DNA of 64,000 nucleotides from Candidatus Altimarinota bacterium (lineage in GTDB: Bacteria > Patescibacteriota > Gracilibacteria > BD1-5 > UBA6164): the NCBI GenBank assembly GCA_028713225.1, contig JAQTOS010000003.1, positions 99,438 through 163,437 on the forward strand, written 5' to 3'. Of this stretch, positions 44,835 to 54,375 are shown piece by piece. The stretch's first letter is position 1. Each line of letters starts with the position of its first letter. The position numbers and the translations under genes were made by a program. Under the pieces are notes generated by a model, which saw only the letters and a list, made by a program, of their open reading frames with translations, ran no database searches and was not told where the DNA came from.

Positions 44835-45050
44835 ATGATTCCATATATAATTATATTTGCATTATTTATATTTTTGTTACTAATATATTTATTTATTATT
44901 TTCAGATTAAGAATACTAAATAAAAGGCACATAGAACAAACTTGAATAGACTGAATAAAATGTGCTTATAATAGAATGTTTGTAATAACAACTATTTTAA
45001 TGTGAATATTATTTGCACTATCAACTATTATAATTCTAACTCTTACATAA
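44835..45050 (+). CDS. Small membrane protein
   Basis: A 71-residue protein with two membrane helices (IPYIIIFALFIFLLLIYLFI and ITTILMGILFALSTIIILTL) and a short positively charged loop. It is followed after one base by the 45052 gene, so both are one unit. Family not recognised. Confidence 0.65.
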
Positions 45051-45051
45051 C

Positions 45052-45630
45052 ATGAAAAAAAATCACAAAGATTATACAATAGTGAGAAGACATTTTATAA
45101 CATTGTTTGCGAAATTAGTAAAAGCTGTTTTTTTCTTAATTATATGATTAACAATATATTATGTTACACTAAATATAAAATGAAATTTATGACCTGATAC
45201 TACTATTTATGTGGTTCTTCCAATAATACTCGTAATAATAATTTATAGTTTCATAAAAATAATTTTCGCTTTTTGGGAAAATTACAATGAAATGATGATT
45301 ATACACAATGACCAAATAATAATGATAAAAGCTTCTTTAATCCTAATGGATGATATAGAGGTAATTGATGCCTATAGACTTATGAAAATAGACAGTTTTG
45401 CTGACTGATTTTGGGCTAATTTGCTCGGGTATTGAAATATAGTTCTTGAACAACAAAAAGATAATGTAAGAATATTTCATTTTGTTGCAAAACCATACAA
45501 GATTTTAGCACTATTAAAAGATCAAAGAAACAAAGTTCTAGATGATAGAAGAAAAAAATATTTAATGAAAGAGACTGATGATGTAATAGAAGATGTTAGA
45601 GATTCTGTAAAAAATATAAGAAATTATTAA
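45052..45630 (+). CDS. Membrane protein with PH-like domain
   Basis: A 192-residue protein. Two N-terminal helices (LVKAVFFLIIGLTIYYVTLN and IYVVLPIILVIIIYSFIKII) are followed by a cytoplasmic bPH_2-like domain (MMIIHNDQIIMIKASLIL, IDAYRLMKIDSFADGFWANL, QKDNVRIFHFVAKPYKILAL). The C-terminus is charged. The PH-like fold is inferred from the pattern and the helix order. Role unknown, perhaps lipid or envelope sensing. Confidence 0.7.
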
Positions 45631-45664
45631 AAAAACTCTCGCAAATGCGAGAGTTTTTTTAATA
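45631..45664. terminator. Terminator between convergent genes
   Basis: Stem AAAAAACTCTCGC / GCGAGAGTTTTTT with AAAT loop, shared by the 45052 gene and atpB. Confidence 0.9.
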
Positions 45665-45670
45665 ATTATT

Positions 45671-46483
45671 TTAATGATGTGTATCTTCTTTTGATTGGTT
45701 GAAATACGCAATCATAAGCCCTGCAAATACTGCTGCTTGAATGAAAGCTACAAATATTTCAAAGAACCAGAATGGAAGAGAAAATAATCTACCCAAATCT
45801 AGTAAATGTAGATTTGATGTAACTTGAGCTCAAAGATAAGTTATAACTCCAATAAGGATAATTCCGGCAAATATATTACCAAAAAGTCTTAGAGATAATG
45901 CTGCAATTGTAGAAGGAATTCAGATAAAATGAAGCCATCCAACAAATACATTTATACATTTTTCTCAGAAACTATGTCCCGTAAAATTAAATAAATATCC
46001 TTTTGACACTTTAATTCAACCTGATGTTTTAACTGCTATATAAATAGAGAAAAACATTGCAATAACAGCTAGAACCAAAGTAGTATTTACATCACTATGC
46101 ATTGGTCTAAGATATTCTTCTAGTTTAAGCATAGGAAGAGCTCAAGTAAACCAATCTATAACAAGACCAAATAGATTTCAAAATAAAATTATGAAAAATA
46201 TTCAAACTATAAGTGGAAAATATAGTCTAGCAAATTTATTATCAGCAAAAGAATCTTTTAAATAATTATCTAAAAGTCTCATAGTAGTTATAAGAAACAT
46301 CTTAAATCTACTCTTTTTTTCTGATTTTAATGCTCTATTTCAAAATACAGAAAATATCAAAACTATAATTAAAAATAGAAATGTAGTAATTGTTGTGTTT
46401 GAAATTGGACCATAAACAGATTCTCATTGTATTTGTGGAATATGTGGTCAAGTGTGAACTTCACTATTTGTCGTTTCAGCCAT
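45671..46483 (-). CDS. atpB: F0F1 ATP synthase subunit a
   Basis: A 270-residue proton-channel subunit. It has helices with LIVGIFFIILFGNLFGLVID, a middle region LVLAVIAMFFSIYIAVK, and the key segment AALSLRLFGNIFAGIIL with the essential Arg of the a-subunit. The C-terminal helix ends QAAVFAGLMIAYFNQSKED. It conducts protons and turns the c-ring. No other ATP synthase core subunits are in the window. It starts inside the last codons of the upstream atpI-like gene (20-bp overlap), showing coupling. Confidence 0.97.
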
Positions 46484-46697
46484 CTTTCTCTTTTGAACTT
46501 ATATTATAAAATTGTTTTTGCATCTTTGAAACTTCTGCGTAAAGAATCAAAGTAAGCGGTAAAATTGAGATTATTACAAAAATGATCATAAATAATCACT
46601 TGCTACCAAAAATCGAGCCAAGTATATAGCCAAAGCCTAAAAAAGCAAATAAATTTATACAAATTAAGAAGAAAAATCTAAGTAAATATTTTGACAT
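46464..46697 (-). CDS. AtpI/AtpZ-like small membrane protein
   Basis: A 77-residue protein with two helices (LLRFFFLICINLFAFLGFGY ILGS and LFMIIFVIISILPLTLILYA) and a Glu-rich C-terminal tail. The GYILGSIFG segment is AtpI/AtpZ-like, and position directly upstream of atpB (20 bp overlap) supports this. Members assist c-ring assembly or ion homeostasis. Only one or two TGA codons. Confidence 0.75.
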
Positions 46698-46722
46698 AAT
46701 CGGTAAACTTTATTATTAAAAA

Positions 46723-46760
46723 CCCATCCCCCTTCGGGGACTTCCCTTGCTAAGGGAAGA
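46723..46760. repeat. GC-rich repeat, family B
   Basis: Two small palindromes in a row: CATCCCCCTTCGGGGAC and CTTCCCTTGCTAAGGGAAG. They lie between the atpI-like gene and the 46775 gene, and are related by GC-rich C/G runs to the element at 47256-47346. Confidence 0.7.
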
Positions 46761-46774
46761 AATTTTTGAAAAAA

Positions 46775-47227
46775 TTATAATTTTAAAAGTCTGATAATTT
46801 TTTCAGTTGTTGTAAAATCTTCTTTTGGGTCCTCTCGAATAAAATCTGGAAGTATAGCTTTTAAATCTAGAGTAATATCATTATCTATTTTTAAATCTAC
46901 TATTTTAAAACCTTTATTTATCAATTTTAATCTAAGTAAAACAGCCTTATCATCTTCATAAATAAATGAATAAGATGAGATTTTCGAAAAATCAAAAAAA
47001 TTATTTCACACTTTTATTCAAAGATTAGTTATTTGCACAGTAACTTCTGGATCTGAATTATTTTCTGAAAAGAAATAAATCCCTGAAACAAGAAGTATAG
47101 CAACACTCATCATATACATTTTTGAAACAAAACCCCAGATAACAAAAGCAATCATTACAGTTGCTGCTATCAAATACCAAGAAGTTCATCTATCTTTTTC
47201 AGTTGAGAAAATCCAAGAATAAATCAT
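46775..47227 (-). CDS. Membrane protein in the atp/T4SS-like operon
   Basis: A 150-residue protein. Two helices (WYLIAATVMIAFVIWGF and MYMMSVAILLVSGIYFF) are followed by a soluble PH-like domain (EVTVQITNLGIKVGNNFFDF, YSFIYEDDKAVLLRLKL). It begins with MIYSWIFSTEKDRGTSWY, a pattern shared with several CPR proteins of unknown function. GC-rich repeats lie on both sides. Function unknown. Confidence 0.7.
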
Positions 47228-47255
47228 TTTTTAAAAGTTATATTTAAAATAAAAA

Positions 47256-47346
47256 ATCCCCCGGCTTTTCAAGCCACCCCCTTGATAATGGGGACTTTTT
47301 CTTATCATTTTCAAGTCCCCCTTATCAAGGGGGGTAGGGGTGATTT
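47256..47346. repeat. GC-rich repeat, family B, compound element
   Basis: A compound palindrome of about 90 bp: AAATCCCCCGGCTTTTCAAG, CCACCCCCTTGATAATGGGG, then an AT-rich middle and AAGTCCCCCTTATCAAGGGG with GGGTAGGGGTGATT. The left half matches the copy translated within hemW. Long runs of C and G stand out in this AT-rich DNA. It separates the VirB2-like gene from the 46775 gene. Confidence 0.85.
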
Positions 47347-47351
47347 GTAGC

Positions 47352-47708
47352 TTAACTAAAATTATCTATTACTATTTTTATTATAATCCAAGCACAAGCT
47401 GCCAGAGCAAAACCAGAAAGAGCTAATTTAATTGTAGCTTGTCATTTTGATTTATCACCTGAAACTGATCAAAAAAGTATTTGATAGGCTCCAATAATAA
47501 TAAATATAACTGCAATAGTTCCGGCAAATCCCATTATGAAATCTATAGCAAATTTTATAATATTAGGAAGATCATCAGTGTGAATTTCTCAAGTTCTAAG
47601 TTGACTTTCAGAAACTCATCCAAGTATTCCAGCATCAGCAAAACTAACTAGATTATGTAGAAAATAGAAACTTGTAAAAAACAAAGTTTTTATTAGATTT
47701 TTTAACAT
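47352..47708 (-). CDS. VirB2/TrbC-like pilin-type membrane protein
   Basis: A 118-residue protein. The first 24 residues are signal-like (MLKNLIKTLFFTSFYFLHNL, then VSFADA). Two hydrophobic helices follow (IIKFAIDFIMGFAGTIAVIF and LALSGFALAACAWIIIKIVI) separated by a short basic loop (GDKSKGQ). This is the VirB2/TrbC plan of conjugation pilins, as seen in many CPR genomes. It is next to the VirB4-N-like and PrgI genes, supporting a T4SS-like role. 5 bp separate it from the next gene. Confidence 0.75.
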
Positions 47709-47713
47709 ATTTT

Positions 47714-48421
47714 TTAAGTTAAATTATAATTTTCTATATCCGATTTAACTGAAACAAAATTTTCCATAGTTGGATTATAATAATCAGCTAGAAATTTTAC
47801 TAAATCATGTTTTTCTAATTCTTCAGCTCTTATTCAGATGCTTTCCAAACTAGTTTTTACTGTACTTGTTCTAGATGCTAATCATTTTTTTAGATTTGAA
47901 AAAGTTCTAATTTGAGATCTAATTTTCAAAATATCATCTTTACCATTTATAGAATTCCAGAAATTTGCAAACATTCAAAAAAATGAATTGTCTTTTACAG
48001 ATTTGTTTTCAACGTAATCAAAAGGAATAATCATATAGAAATCTTTTTTCATTATTTGAGCAACTTCGATAAGTTTTTTCAAATATGCAATATATTCATA
48101 AGTTTGATTTTGAAGAAGTGGATTTGTTTGATTTACAGCAAGGTTTGATAATTTATTTAAATAAGCTCCTATATCTAATTTTGTAGATCTAACCATAATT
48201 TCTACTGGAAAATCAAGTGCATTTAAAAATCTTTGATAAGACATAATTATAGCATCCTGTTCTTCTGTACTTTTAAGTTGAAAATTTATAGTAGAACACT
48301 TCAAAATGACTCTAGCAGAAGAGTCTTTCATAACTACAATATTTTCTTTGATTTGAGAAAATGGTAAATATCTTTGAGTGCTATTATCTTGGATATCTTT
48401 TTTAGATCGTTTTACTGACAT
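47714..48421 (-). CDS. VirB4/TraC N-terminal-like protein
   Basis: A 235-residue protein. TQRYLPFSQIKENIVVMKDS and RVILKCSTINFQLKSTEEQD, followed by MSYQRFLNALDFPVEIMVRS and YLKKLIEVAQIMKKDFYMII, match the N-terminal domain of TraC/VirB4 proteins of Gram-positive conjugation systems and of CPR bacteria. The ATPase half of VirB4 is not here, nor in the window. It may be an adaptor subunit of a T4SS-like complex. One TGA only. Confidence 0.75.
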
Positions 48422-48492
48422 TTTTTAAATTTATAAAGTATTAATATTTTAATTTTTAATTTTTTACATAAGCTCGAAAACTAAACCAATTT

Positions 48493-48522
48493 TTCATTCT
48501 GAAAAATTGGGATTTCAAACAG
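48493..48522. other. Small hairpin
   Basis: CCAATTTTTCA / TGAAAAATTGG stem in the spacer between the VirB4-N and PrgI genes. Function unknown; it may modulate the downstream gene in the operon. Confidence 0.5.
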
Positions 48523-48562
48523 TTCTCACTTATTTTCAAAAATAAAAAATTATTTTATTCAT

Positions 48563-48979
48563 CTATATTTTTGATAATTTATCTTCAAGTGAATTGATTT
48601 TATCCAATTTTGTTTGAAAATCTACTTTTTCTTCTCGTTTCTTTTCTTCTTGCACAACATATCATATTTTTAAAACTCAAAAACTATCAACTCAATTATC
48701 CCATTTTCTTTCTCTTGCATTTATATTTAAACGCAAAAATGATAAAACAAAAGGAATAAATGTCATTTCATGGCTTTTAAAAACTGCTATTAAAAATGCA
48801 ATTGAAGCTATAAGTATACTTGGAACTAAAGCAATTTCACTTCACATATTTGGTTCTAGAGATTTGAATGTTTGATAAGCAATTCCTCATCAAATCATCA
48901 TTATAGTAAGTTGTCTAAGACTTAATCCAAGTAGAATTGGATCTTCATTTTCTATCTGGACTGGTATTTTGTATTGCAC
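48563..48979 (-). CDS. PrgI-family protein
   Basis: A 138-residue protein starting at GTG (start chosen because an upstream in-frame TAA lies 15 bases before it). QYKIPVQIENEDPILLGLSLRQLTI is the PrgI-type N-terminus. Two helices (IMMIGGGIAYQ and SEIALVPSILIASIAFLI AV) are followed by a soluble part (HEMTFIPFVLSFLRLN) and a Lys/Glu-rich coiled end. PrgI proteins are small inner-membrane parts of T4SS-like systems. It lies first of three T4SS-like genes, after ybeY. Confidence 0.75.
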
Positions 48980-49015
48980 TGGATAATTTCTTAAAAATTA
49001 ATTTGCTTTATTATA

Positions 49016-49468
49016 CTAGTTCTTAGTCTTTTTTTCAAATATTTCTTTCCATATAATATTTTCAACCGAATTCATAAGTTCATAATCTTCCTCTTCTTCA
49101 TGGTCATATCATAAAATATGAAGCATAGAATGGATAAGTAATTTATAAAATTCCCTTTCTTCTCAAAGACCATATTCAATTGCTTGAGATTTGATTTTCC
49201 CTTCATTTAAAATAATTTCTCAAGCTGTATCATTTGCTTTAATTCAAGAAAAATCTTCAAAATAATGAAAGCTCAAAACATCTGTAACATAATCTTTTTG
49301 TCTATAAGTATTATTCAATTTTTGAATTTCTTCATCACTTACAAAAACTATATTTAGAATTCACTTTTGAGTAATTTCTACATTTTTTGATATAGTTTTT
49401 CTGATTTTATCCATGATTTTTGTGTTTACTTCAAAATCTGGAGTATTTATAAAATTTAGTTTAAACAT
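49016..49468 (-). CDS. ybeY: Endoribonuclease YbeY
   Basis: A 150-residue metal-dependent RNase for 16S rRNA 3' end maturation. It has YRQKDYVTDVLSFHYFED, GEIILNEGKI and the metal site LIHSMLHILGYDHEEEED (HxxxHxxxxxH). YbeY is a normal part of ribosome assembly. Downstream on the same strand is the T4SS-like group. Confidence 0.95.
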
Positions 49469-49549
49469 AAGTAAAGCAAAGTTATACTGATTATTAATTT
49501 TTATTTTAACAAGAAAAAAAAATTTTACAATAAATATAAAAAAAATATA

Positions 49550-49753
49550 ATGTGAGTGTTAGTCTACTTTATAGGCTTGAAGTCTCTGCCCATTTTTTTT
49601 CTTACAGAAAAAATTTTAACTGGATGGTTCTTAATAAGTTATGTCGAATTGAGAATTTATTTTTTCACTAGACTAGCGGGCTGTCCTAAATGCTTACAAG
49701 CAAAGAAATACAAAAATGAGAGATACACCATAAAGTGGATTTTTTTATTCTAA
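49550..49753 (+). CDS. Doubtful small ORF
   Basis: A 67-codon frame (MGVLVYFIGLKSLPIFFL...) with a CPKC motif, ending WIFLF. It has no recognised domain and lies upstream of the ferredoxin gene. It could be spurious; the hydrophobic start and CxxC are weak grounds. Confidence 0.25.
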
Positions 49754-49767
49754 TAAACAATTTTATT

Positions 49768-49998
49768 ATGACATTATTAACTGAAGAACAAAGAGAAGCA
49801 CTAGCTGCAAAATGAGTAAAAGCACCTTTTGTAAATGAAACTTGTATAGGATGTGGAGCTTGTGTTGCTATTTCTCCAGATGCATTTGATTTAAATGACG
49901 AAGGAATGAGTGTAGTTATTGCTCAAAATGATTATTCTGATAGATGAGTAGATGATTCTATCTCTGCTTGTCCAGTTTCTGCTATTAGCTGGAAATAA
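49768..49998 (+). CDS. 4Fe-4S ferredoxin
   Basis: A 76-residue ferredoxin with a single 4Fe-4S cluster. CIGCGACVAI (CxxCxxC) starts the cluster binding and the remote Cys is in SACPVSAISW. The protein is acidic. It should carry electrons to or from reductases such as the FNR-like proteins in the window. It is followed by a terminator. Confidence 0.95.
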
Positions 49999-50008
49999 TT
50001 ATATAAAA

Positions 50009-50050
50009 TTTAATAAAACCTAAAGTTTCCTAACTTTGGGTTTTATTTTT
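50009..50050 (+). terminator. Terminator after ferredoxin
   Basis: Stem AAAACCTAAAGTTT / AACTTTGGGTTTT with TTTATTTTTT tail. Confidence 0.8.
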
Positions 50051-50142
50051 TAAAATATTTTAAGCCTTAAATAAAACTTGATTATTTTACAATAAAACAT
50101 ATATTTTAGGCCGATTTAAATTTAAAAATAAAGAAGAAATTT

Positions 50143-51288
50143 ATGAAAAAGAATGTATGAGTTTTTTTTGGTTCTAGAAGTGCTGAACATGATGTATCTA
50201 TAACTAGTGCTTTTGTTGTTATGAAATGGCTTATAAAAGCTGGGTACAATGTATTACCAATTTATATAAACCAAAAAGGAAAATGGTTATATAATAAAGA
50301 TTTTTCTGATATCAAAAAAATCAAAGATGCAGATAATACATGAATGGAACTTTCTATAAAATTATGAGAAGTTGATAATAAAATGCATTTAGAACAATCT
50401 AAAAAATGACTTTTTTCTGGGAAAGAGCAAATAGATTTAGATATAGCTTTTCATGTTTTACATGGTCTTGCTGGAGAAGATGGTTCTATTCAAGGACTTT
50501 GTGAATTAGTTTGAATTCCATACGTTTGACCTGGAATTCTTTGAGGATCAACAACTTTAGATAAAATAATTACAAAAGATATTTTTGTTTCAAATAATTT
50601 ACCTATTGTTCCATATATACATTTTGAAAAATGAAATGCTAATTTATCAGATATAGAAATAAAATTAAACTATCCTATGTTTGTAAAACCATATAATTTA
50701 GGTTCTTCTATTTGAGTTTCAAAAGTTGAAAATACTGAAGAACTTAAAAATGCTATTGAAGTTGCTGAACATTATTCAAATGAAATTATAGTAGAAGAAT
50801 GAGTAAATAACTTGATTGAATTAAATTGTGCAGTTTGCGAAAAAGACTCTGAAGTTATAACAACTTTAGTTGAACAACCTACAACAAATGCAAATTTTCT
50901 AAGTTTTGAAGAAAAATATATAGTTACAGATAATTGAGGTGGAACAATGAGTGGAAATGAAACTAAAGTTCATATTCCAGCTTTGATTCCTGAAAATATT
51001 GCCTTAGATATACAAGAAATGTCTAAAAAAATATTTAAAATATTTAAACTTGGAGGAGCTCCTAGAATAGATTATCTATATGACGAAAAAAATGACAAAT
51101 TATATGTAAATGAAATAAATCCTATTCCTGGTGCTATGCAAATGCATCTTTGGGAAAAATCAGGATTGTCTCAAATAGATTTCATGCATACTCTTATCGC
51201 TTCAGCAGTTGCACAAAACGATAGAAGAAATGTAAATACAGAATTTAAGTCTAATATTTTGGACCATACTATCTCATTTATGAAATAA
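50143..51288 (+). CDS. ddl: D-alanine--D-alanine ligase
   Basis: A 381-residue ATP-grasp ligase that joins two D-Ala for peptidoglycan. VGVFFGSRSAEHDVSITSAF, AFHVLHGLAGEDGSIQGL, LVGIPYVGPGILGGSTTLDK, MFVKPYNLGSSIGVSKV, APRIDYL and YVNEINPIPGAMQMHLWEKS are all present. The last group holds the metal-binding Asn/Glu. It forms an operon with the alpha/beta hydrolase (2-bp gap). Confidence 0.97.
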
Positions 51289-51290
51289 AA

Positions 51291-52043
51291 ATGATTGCTC
51301 AAAAAACTATCCTAAACGGATTATCTACTTCTTACTGTATAAGTGAAAATTTTAGCAAAGAAAACTCTTTGCTTTTTTTACACTGATGGTGACAAACTTA
51401 CAAAAGTTTTGAAAGTATTTATAAGATTTTAGACGAAAATAATATTTCTTATGTTTGACTTGATTTTCCCGGTTTCGGGATGACTGATTTTCCAAAAACT
51501 GATTTTGAAATATTTGATTATGCTAATTTCACTAGTGATTTTATAGAGAAACTAGAACTTAAAAATCCTACACTTATTGGGCATTCTTTTGGATGAAGAG
51601 TAAGTATAATTCTTGGAGCAAAAAGCGAAAATATAGAAAAAATTATTCTTATTTGAGCAGCTTGAATAAAACCAAAATGAAATCCAAATAGAGAAAAAAT
51701 AGTAAGTATTGCTAAAGCTTTCTTTTCTCTTCCAGGTTTATCTAAAATCTGAGAAAAACTAAAAGATAAATTTTCTTCTCGTGATTATCTTCGAGCTGGA
51801 AAACTTAAAAATATTTTCCTAAAAGTTATAAATACAGATTTAACTGAGTATTTGCCAAAAATAAATAAACAAACTTTGCTTATTCGGTGAGATTTGGACG
51901 CTGAAACTCCAATTTCTGATTGAAAACTCATGAATAAACTTATTCCAGATTCTAAACTAAAAGTATATAAAAATTGAACACATTTTGTATTTCAAGAATT
52001 TAGTACAGAAGTAAGTAATGATATAATAGAATTCATAAAATAG
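51291..52043 (+). CDS. Alpha/beta hydrolase
   Basis: A 250-residue alpha/beta hydrolase. It has LLFLHGWGQTYKSFE (oxyanion region), LDFPGFGMTDFPK, LIGHSFGGRVSII (nucleophile elbow, GHSFGG), and the acid/His end YLPKINKQTLLI-x-GDLDAETP with NGTHFVFQEF. The residue x is CGG at 51885; all usual members have Trp here, so this codon may read Trp. The family includes esterases and lipases; substrate is open. It follows ddl and precedes a MurF-like gene. Confidence 0.93.
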
Positions 52044-52069
52044 ACTAGCAATTGCTAGTCTATTTTTGC
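52041..52069 (+). terminator. Rho-independent terminator
   Basis: TAGACTAGCAA / TTGCTAGTCTA stem with TTTTT tail, overlapping the TAG stop of the hydrolase gene. Confidence 0.85.
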
Positions 52070-52125
52070 TTTTTATAGTTTTTTTTATATAATCCGCTAA
52101 ACTTAAATATTATAAAAAATAACAA

Positions 52126-53526
52126 ATGATTTGTAAAAACATACTGCTGGCTTACCAATTGGAAAATTACGAAAATATAAGATTTCTGAAATTTATTTAT
52201 TCTCATCCAAAATTTTGGATTTTTGGTGGAAATAGACAAAATATAGTTTGGACGAAAAAAGCTATTTTAATAGCAATTTTAACTATGTTTATTTTTATAT
52301 CAAAGATAATAAGTATTTCCTTTTTTATGTTTCCAGATTGAAATTTACTTATAAGACTGGTTTCGTATAGTTTGGTATTTTTAGCATTACCTGTTTATAT
52401 GATTTTTGCTAATTTACTTCTTTGGCCAATCGATAGATATTTAAAAAATAAGATTTTAAAAAGAGCTAAAGCAAAACTAGCAAGCTTGAAAAATCTAAAA
52501 ATCATAGGAATCACTTGAAGTTATGGAAAAACTTCTCAAAAAGAAATACTAGAAACTATATTGAGTGGAAAATTCAAAGTACTTTCTACAAGCGGAAATA
52601 AAAATACTCCACTTTGAGTAAGTGAAGCAATTCTTGGAGAACTTGATGAAACTTATGATATTTTTATAGTTGAAATGTGAGCTTACCAAAAATGAGATAT
52701 CAAAGAACTTTGTGATTTGGTAAATCCTGAAATCTGAATTTTAACTTGAATAACTCTTCAACATTTAGAAAGATTTTGAAGTTTAGAAAATATAATACAA
52801 GCTAAATTTGAACTTCCAGAAAGCATAGGAGAAAACTGACTTTTAATTCTAGATACAACAAATGAAAATATTGCATCTGGCTTAAAATCAAGAAAATCGA
52901 AACTGAAATGCCAAAATATTATAGAATTAAGAAATCCTAAAAATGTATCTTATCTAGATAATTTATGAGGAATAGGATTTGATTATGATAATAGAAAATT
53001 TACGACAAAACTTCTAGCTGAACATAGTGCAAATCAAATAATTACAGCTTATGAAATAGCAAAATATTTGAAAATGGAAAATTCTCTTATAATAGAGGCT
53101 ATACAAAAAATCACTTTCACTCCGCATAGATTAGAGCTTATTTATAATCCAAATTCTAATTTATATGTAATTGATGATTCCTATAATGGTAATTTTGAAC
53201 GAGTAAAATCAACTGTAAAATTGCTTAAAAATATAAATAATCACAGAAAATTATACTTAAGTCCTGGACTTGTAGAATTATGACTTGAATCTGATAAAAT
53301 ACATTTAGAAATTTGAAAAATGCTAGCAAATGTAATTGATAAAGCATTACTTATAGAAAATTCTCAAACTAAAATGATAGAAAAATGATTACTTGAATCT
53401 GGTTTTAATAAAGCCAATATAATACATTATTCATCAACAATTTCAGCTCATAATGATTTATCAAATATAATAAATTCTTGAGATGTTATAGTATTTCAAA
53501 ATGATTTAACTGATAATTATTTTTAA
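52126..53526 (+). CDS. MurF-like Mur ligase with N-terminal membrane anchor
   Basis: A 466-residue protein. Two hydrophobic helices (AILIAILTMFIFISKIISIS and LVSYSLVFLALPVYMIFANL) replace the usual MurF N-domain. Then the ATPase core: LKIIGITGSYGKTSQKEILE (P-loop), TSGNKNTPLGVSEAI, FIVEMGAYQKGDIKEL, GITLQHLERFGSLENI and ILDTTNENI. Later, RLELIYNPN and IDDSYNGNFERVKST match the MurF C-terminal domain. It joins D-Ala-D-Ala to UDP-MurNAc-tripeptide or is a paralogue used elsewhere in the envelope. It probably acts with ddl upstream. Confidence 0.88.
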
Positions 53527-53530
53527 AAAT

Positions 53531-54247
53531 ATGAATATTCAAGAGAATATAGAAAATAACGATAATAAATATAAACTAGATAATGATAGTTTAGCAGAAA
53601 TCCAAAAGGCAATTTATGAAAAAACTGCCTCACTAGTAAACGGATGAGAAGAAAATAATGAATTATTATTCCAAATAATAAGAAATAAAAAACTAGCTAT
53701 ACAAAGCGAAGAAAAATTTTACCAAAAAGTATTAACAAAAATAATAGAATTATATATTCACAATCAAGAAAATATAATACTTTTTGACCTAGATGAAACT
53801 ATAGTAAATAGAGATTCTGAATCTGGTGATGATTATGTAAGAACTAGTTTTTTTGATTTATACAAGTTTATAAAATCAAACTTTGATAATATAGATTTCT
53901 GAATACTTAGTTCTAGGGGAAAAGAAAATTTAGATTTACAATTAGAATCTTGAAGTTTAAGTCATATAAAAGAGTTATTTAATGGAAATCATATATATTC
54001 AAGTAGAGAAATTCAAGATTATTATTTTGAAAATGATGCATTTAATCCTTGAAAAGACAAATCTTATGCTTCTTGACATGTAAATAAATCAAATGCATTT
54101 CATAAAATAATAGTGAATGATGAATCTACAAATTACATTCTAGTTGATGATGTAATAGATCCTATATTTGAAAAACTATGACATGGAATAGTTTTATGAA
54201 AAGATGAAATGTTTGTATATCCAGATATTACAGGTATAAAAAAATAA
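53531..54247 (+). CDS. HAD-like phosphatase
   Basis: A 238-residue protein. The N-terminal 70 residues are helical and charged. The HAD core follows: IILFDLDETIVNRDSES (DxDxT motif I), ILSSRGKEN (motif II with Ser) and YILVDDVIDPIFE (motif IV, DD). It should act as a phosphatase of unknown substrate. It starts 4 bp after the MurF-like gene, so it may work in the same envelope unit. Confidence 0.85.
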
Positions 54248-54249
54248 AA

Positions 54250-54285
54250 AAGAAGTGAACACGAGCCCGTGTTTACTTCTTTTTT
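54250..54285 (+). terminator. Terminator after HAD gene
   Basis: AAAAAGAAGTGAACACG / CGTGTTTACTTCTTTTTTT stem. Confidence 0.9.
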
Positions 54286-54375
54286 TGGAATGAAAATATT
54301 CATTCCCTACTCTTTTAGAACAAAAATATTCATTCCATACTTTTTTGGAACGGTTTTAAACCGTTCCCTACATTC
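54284..54375. repeat. Three tandem family A palindromes
   Basis: Three related units: GGAATGAAAATATTCATTCC followed by CTAC; a diverged AACAAAAATATTCATTCC unit; and GGAACGGTTTTAAACCGTTCC with CTAC. They share the GTAGGGAA-type arm with 4020-4050 and with tex 56008-56068. The last unit supplies the TAG stop of tex. Confidence 0.85.
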
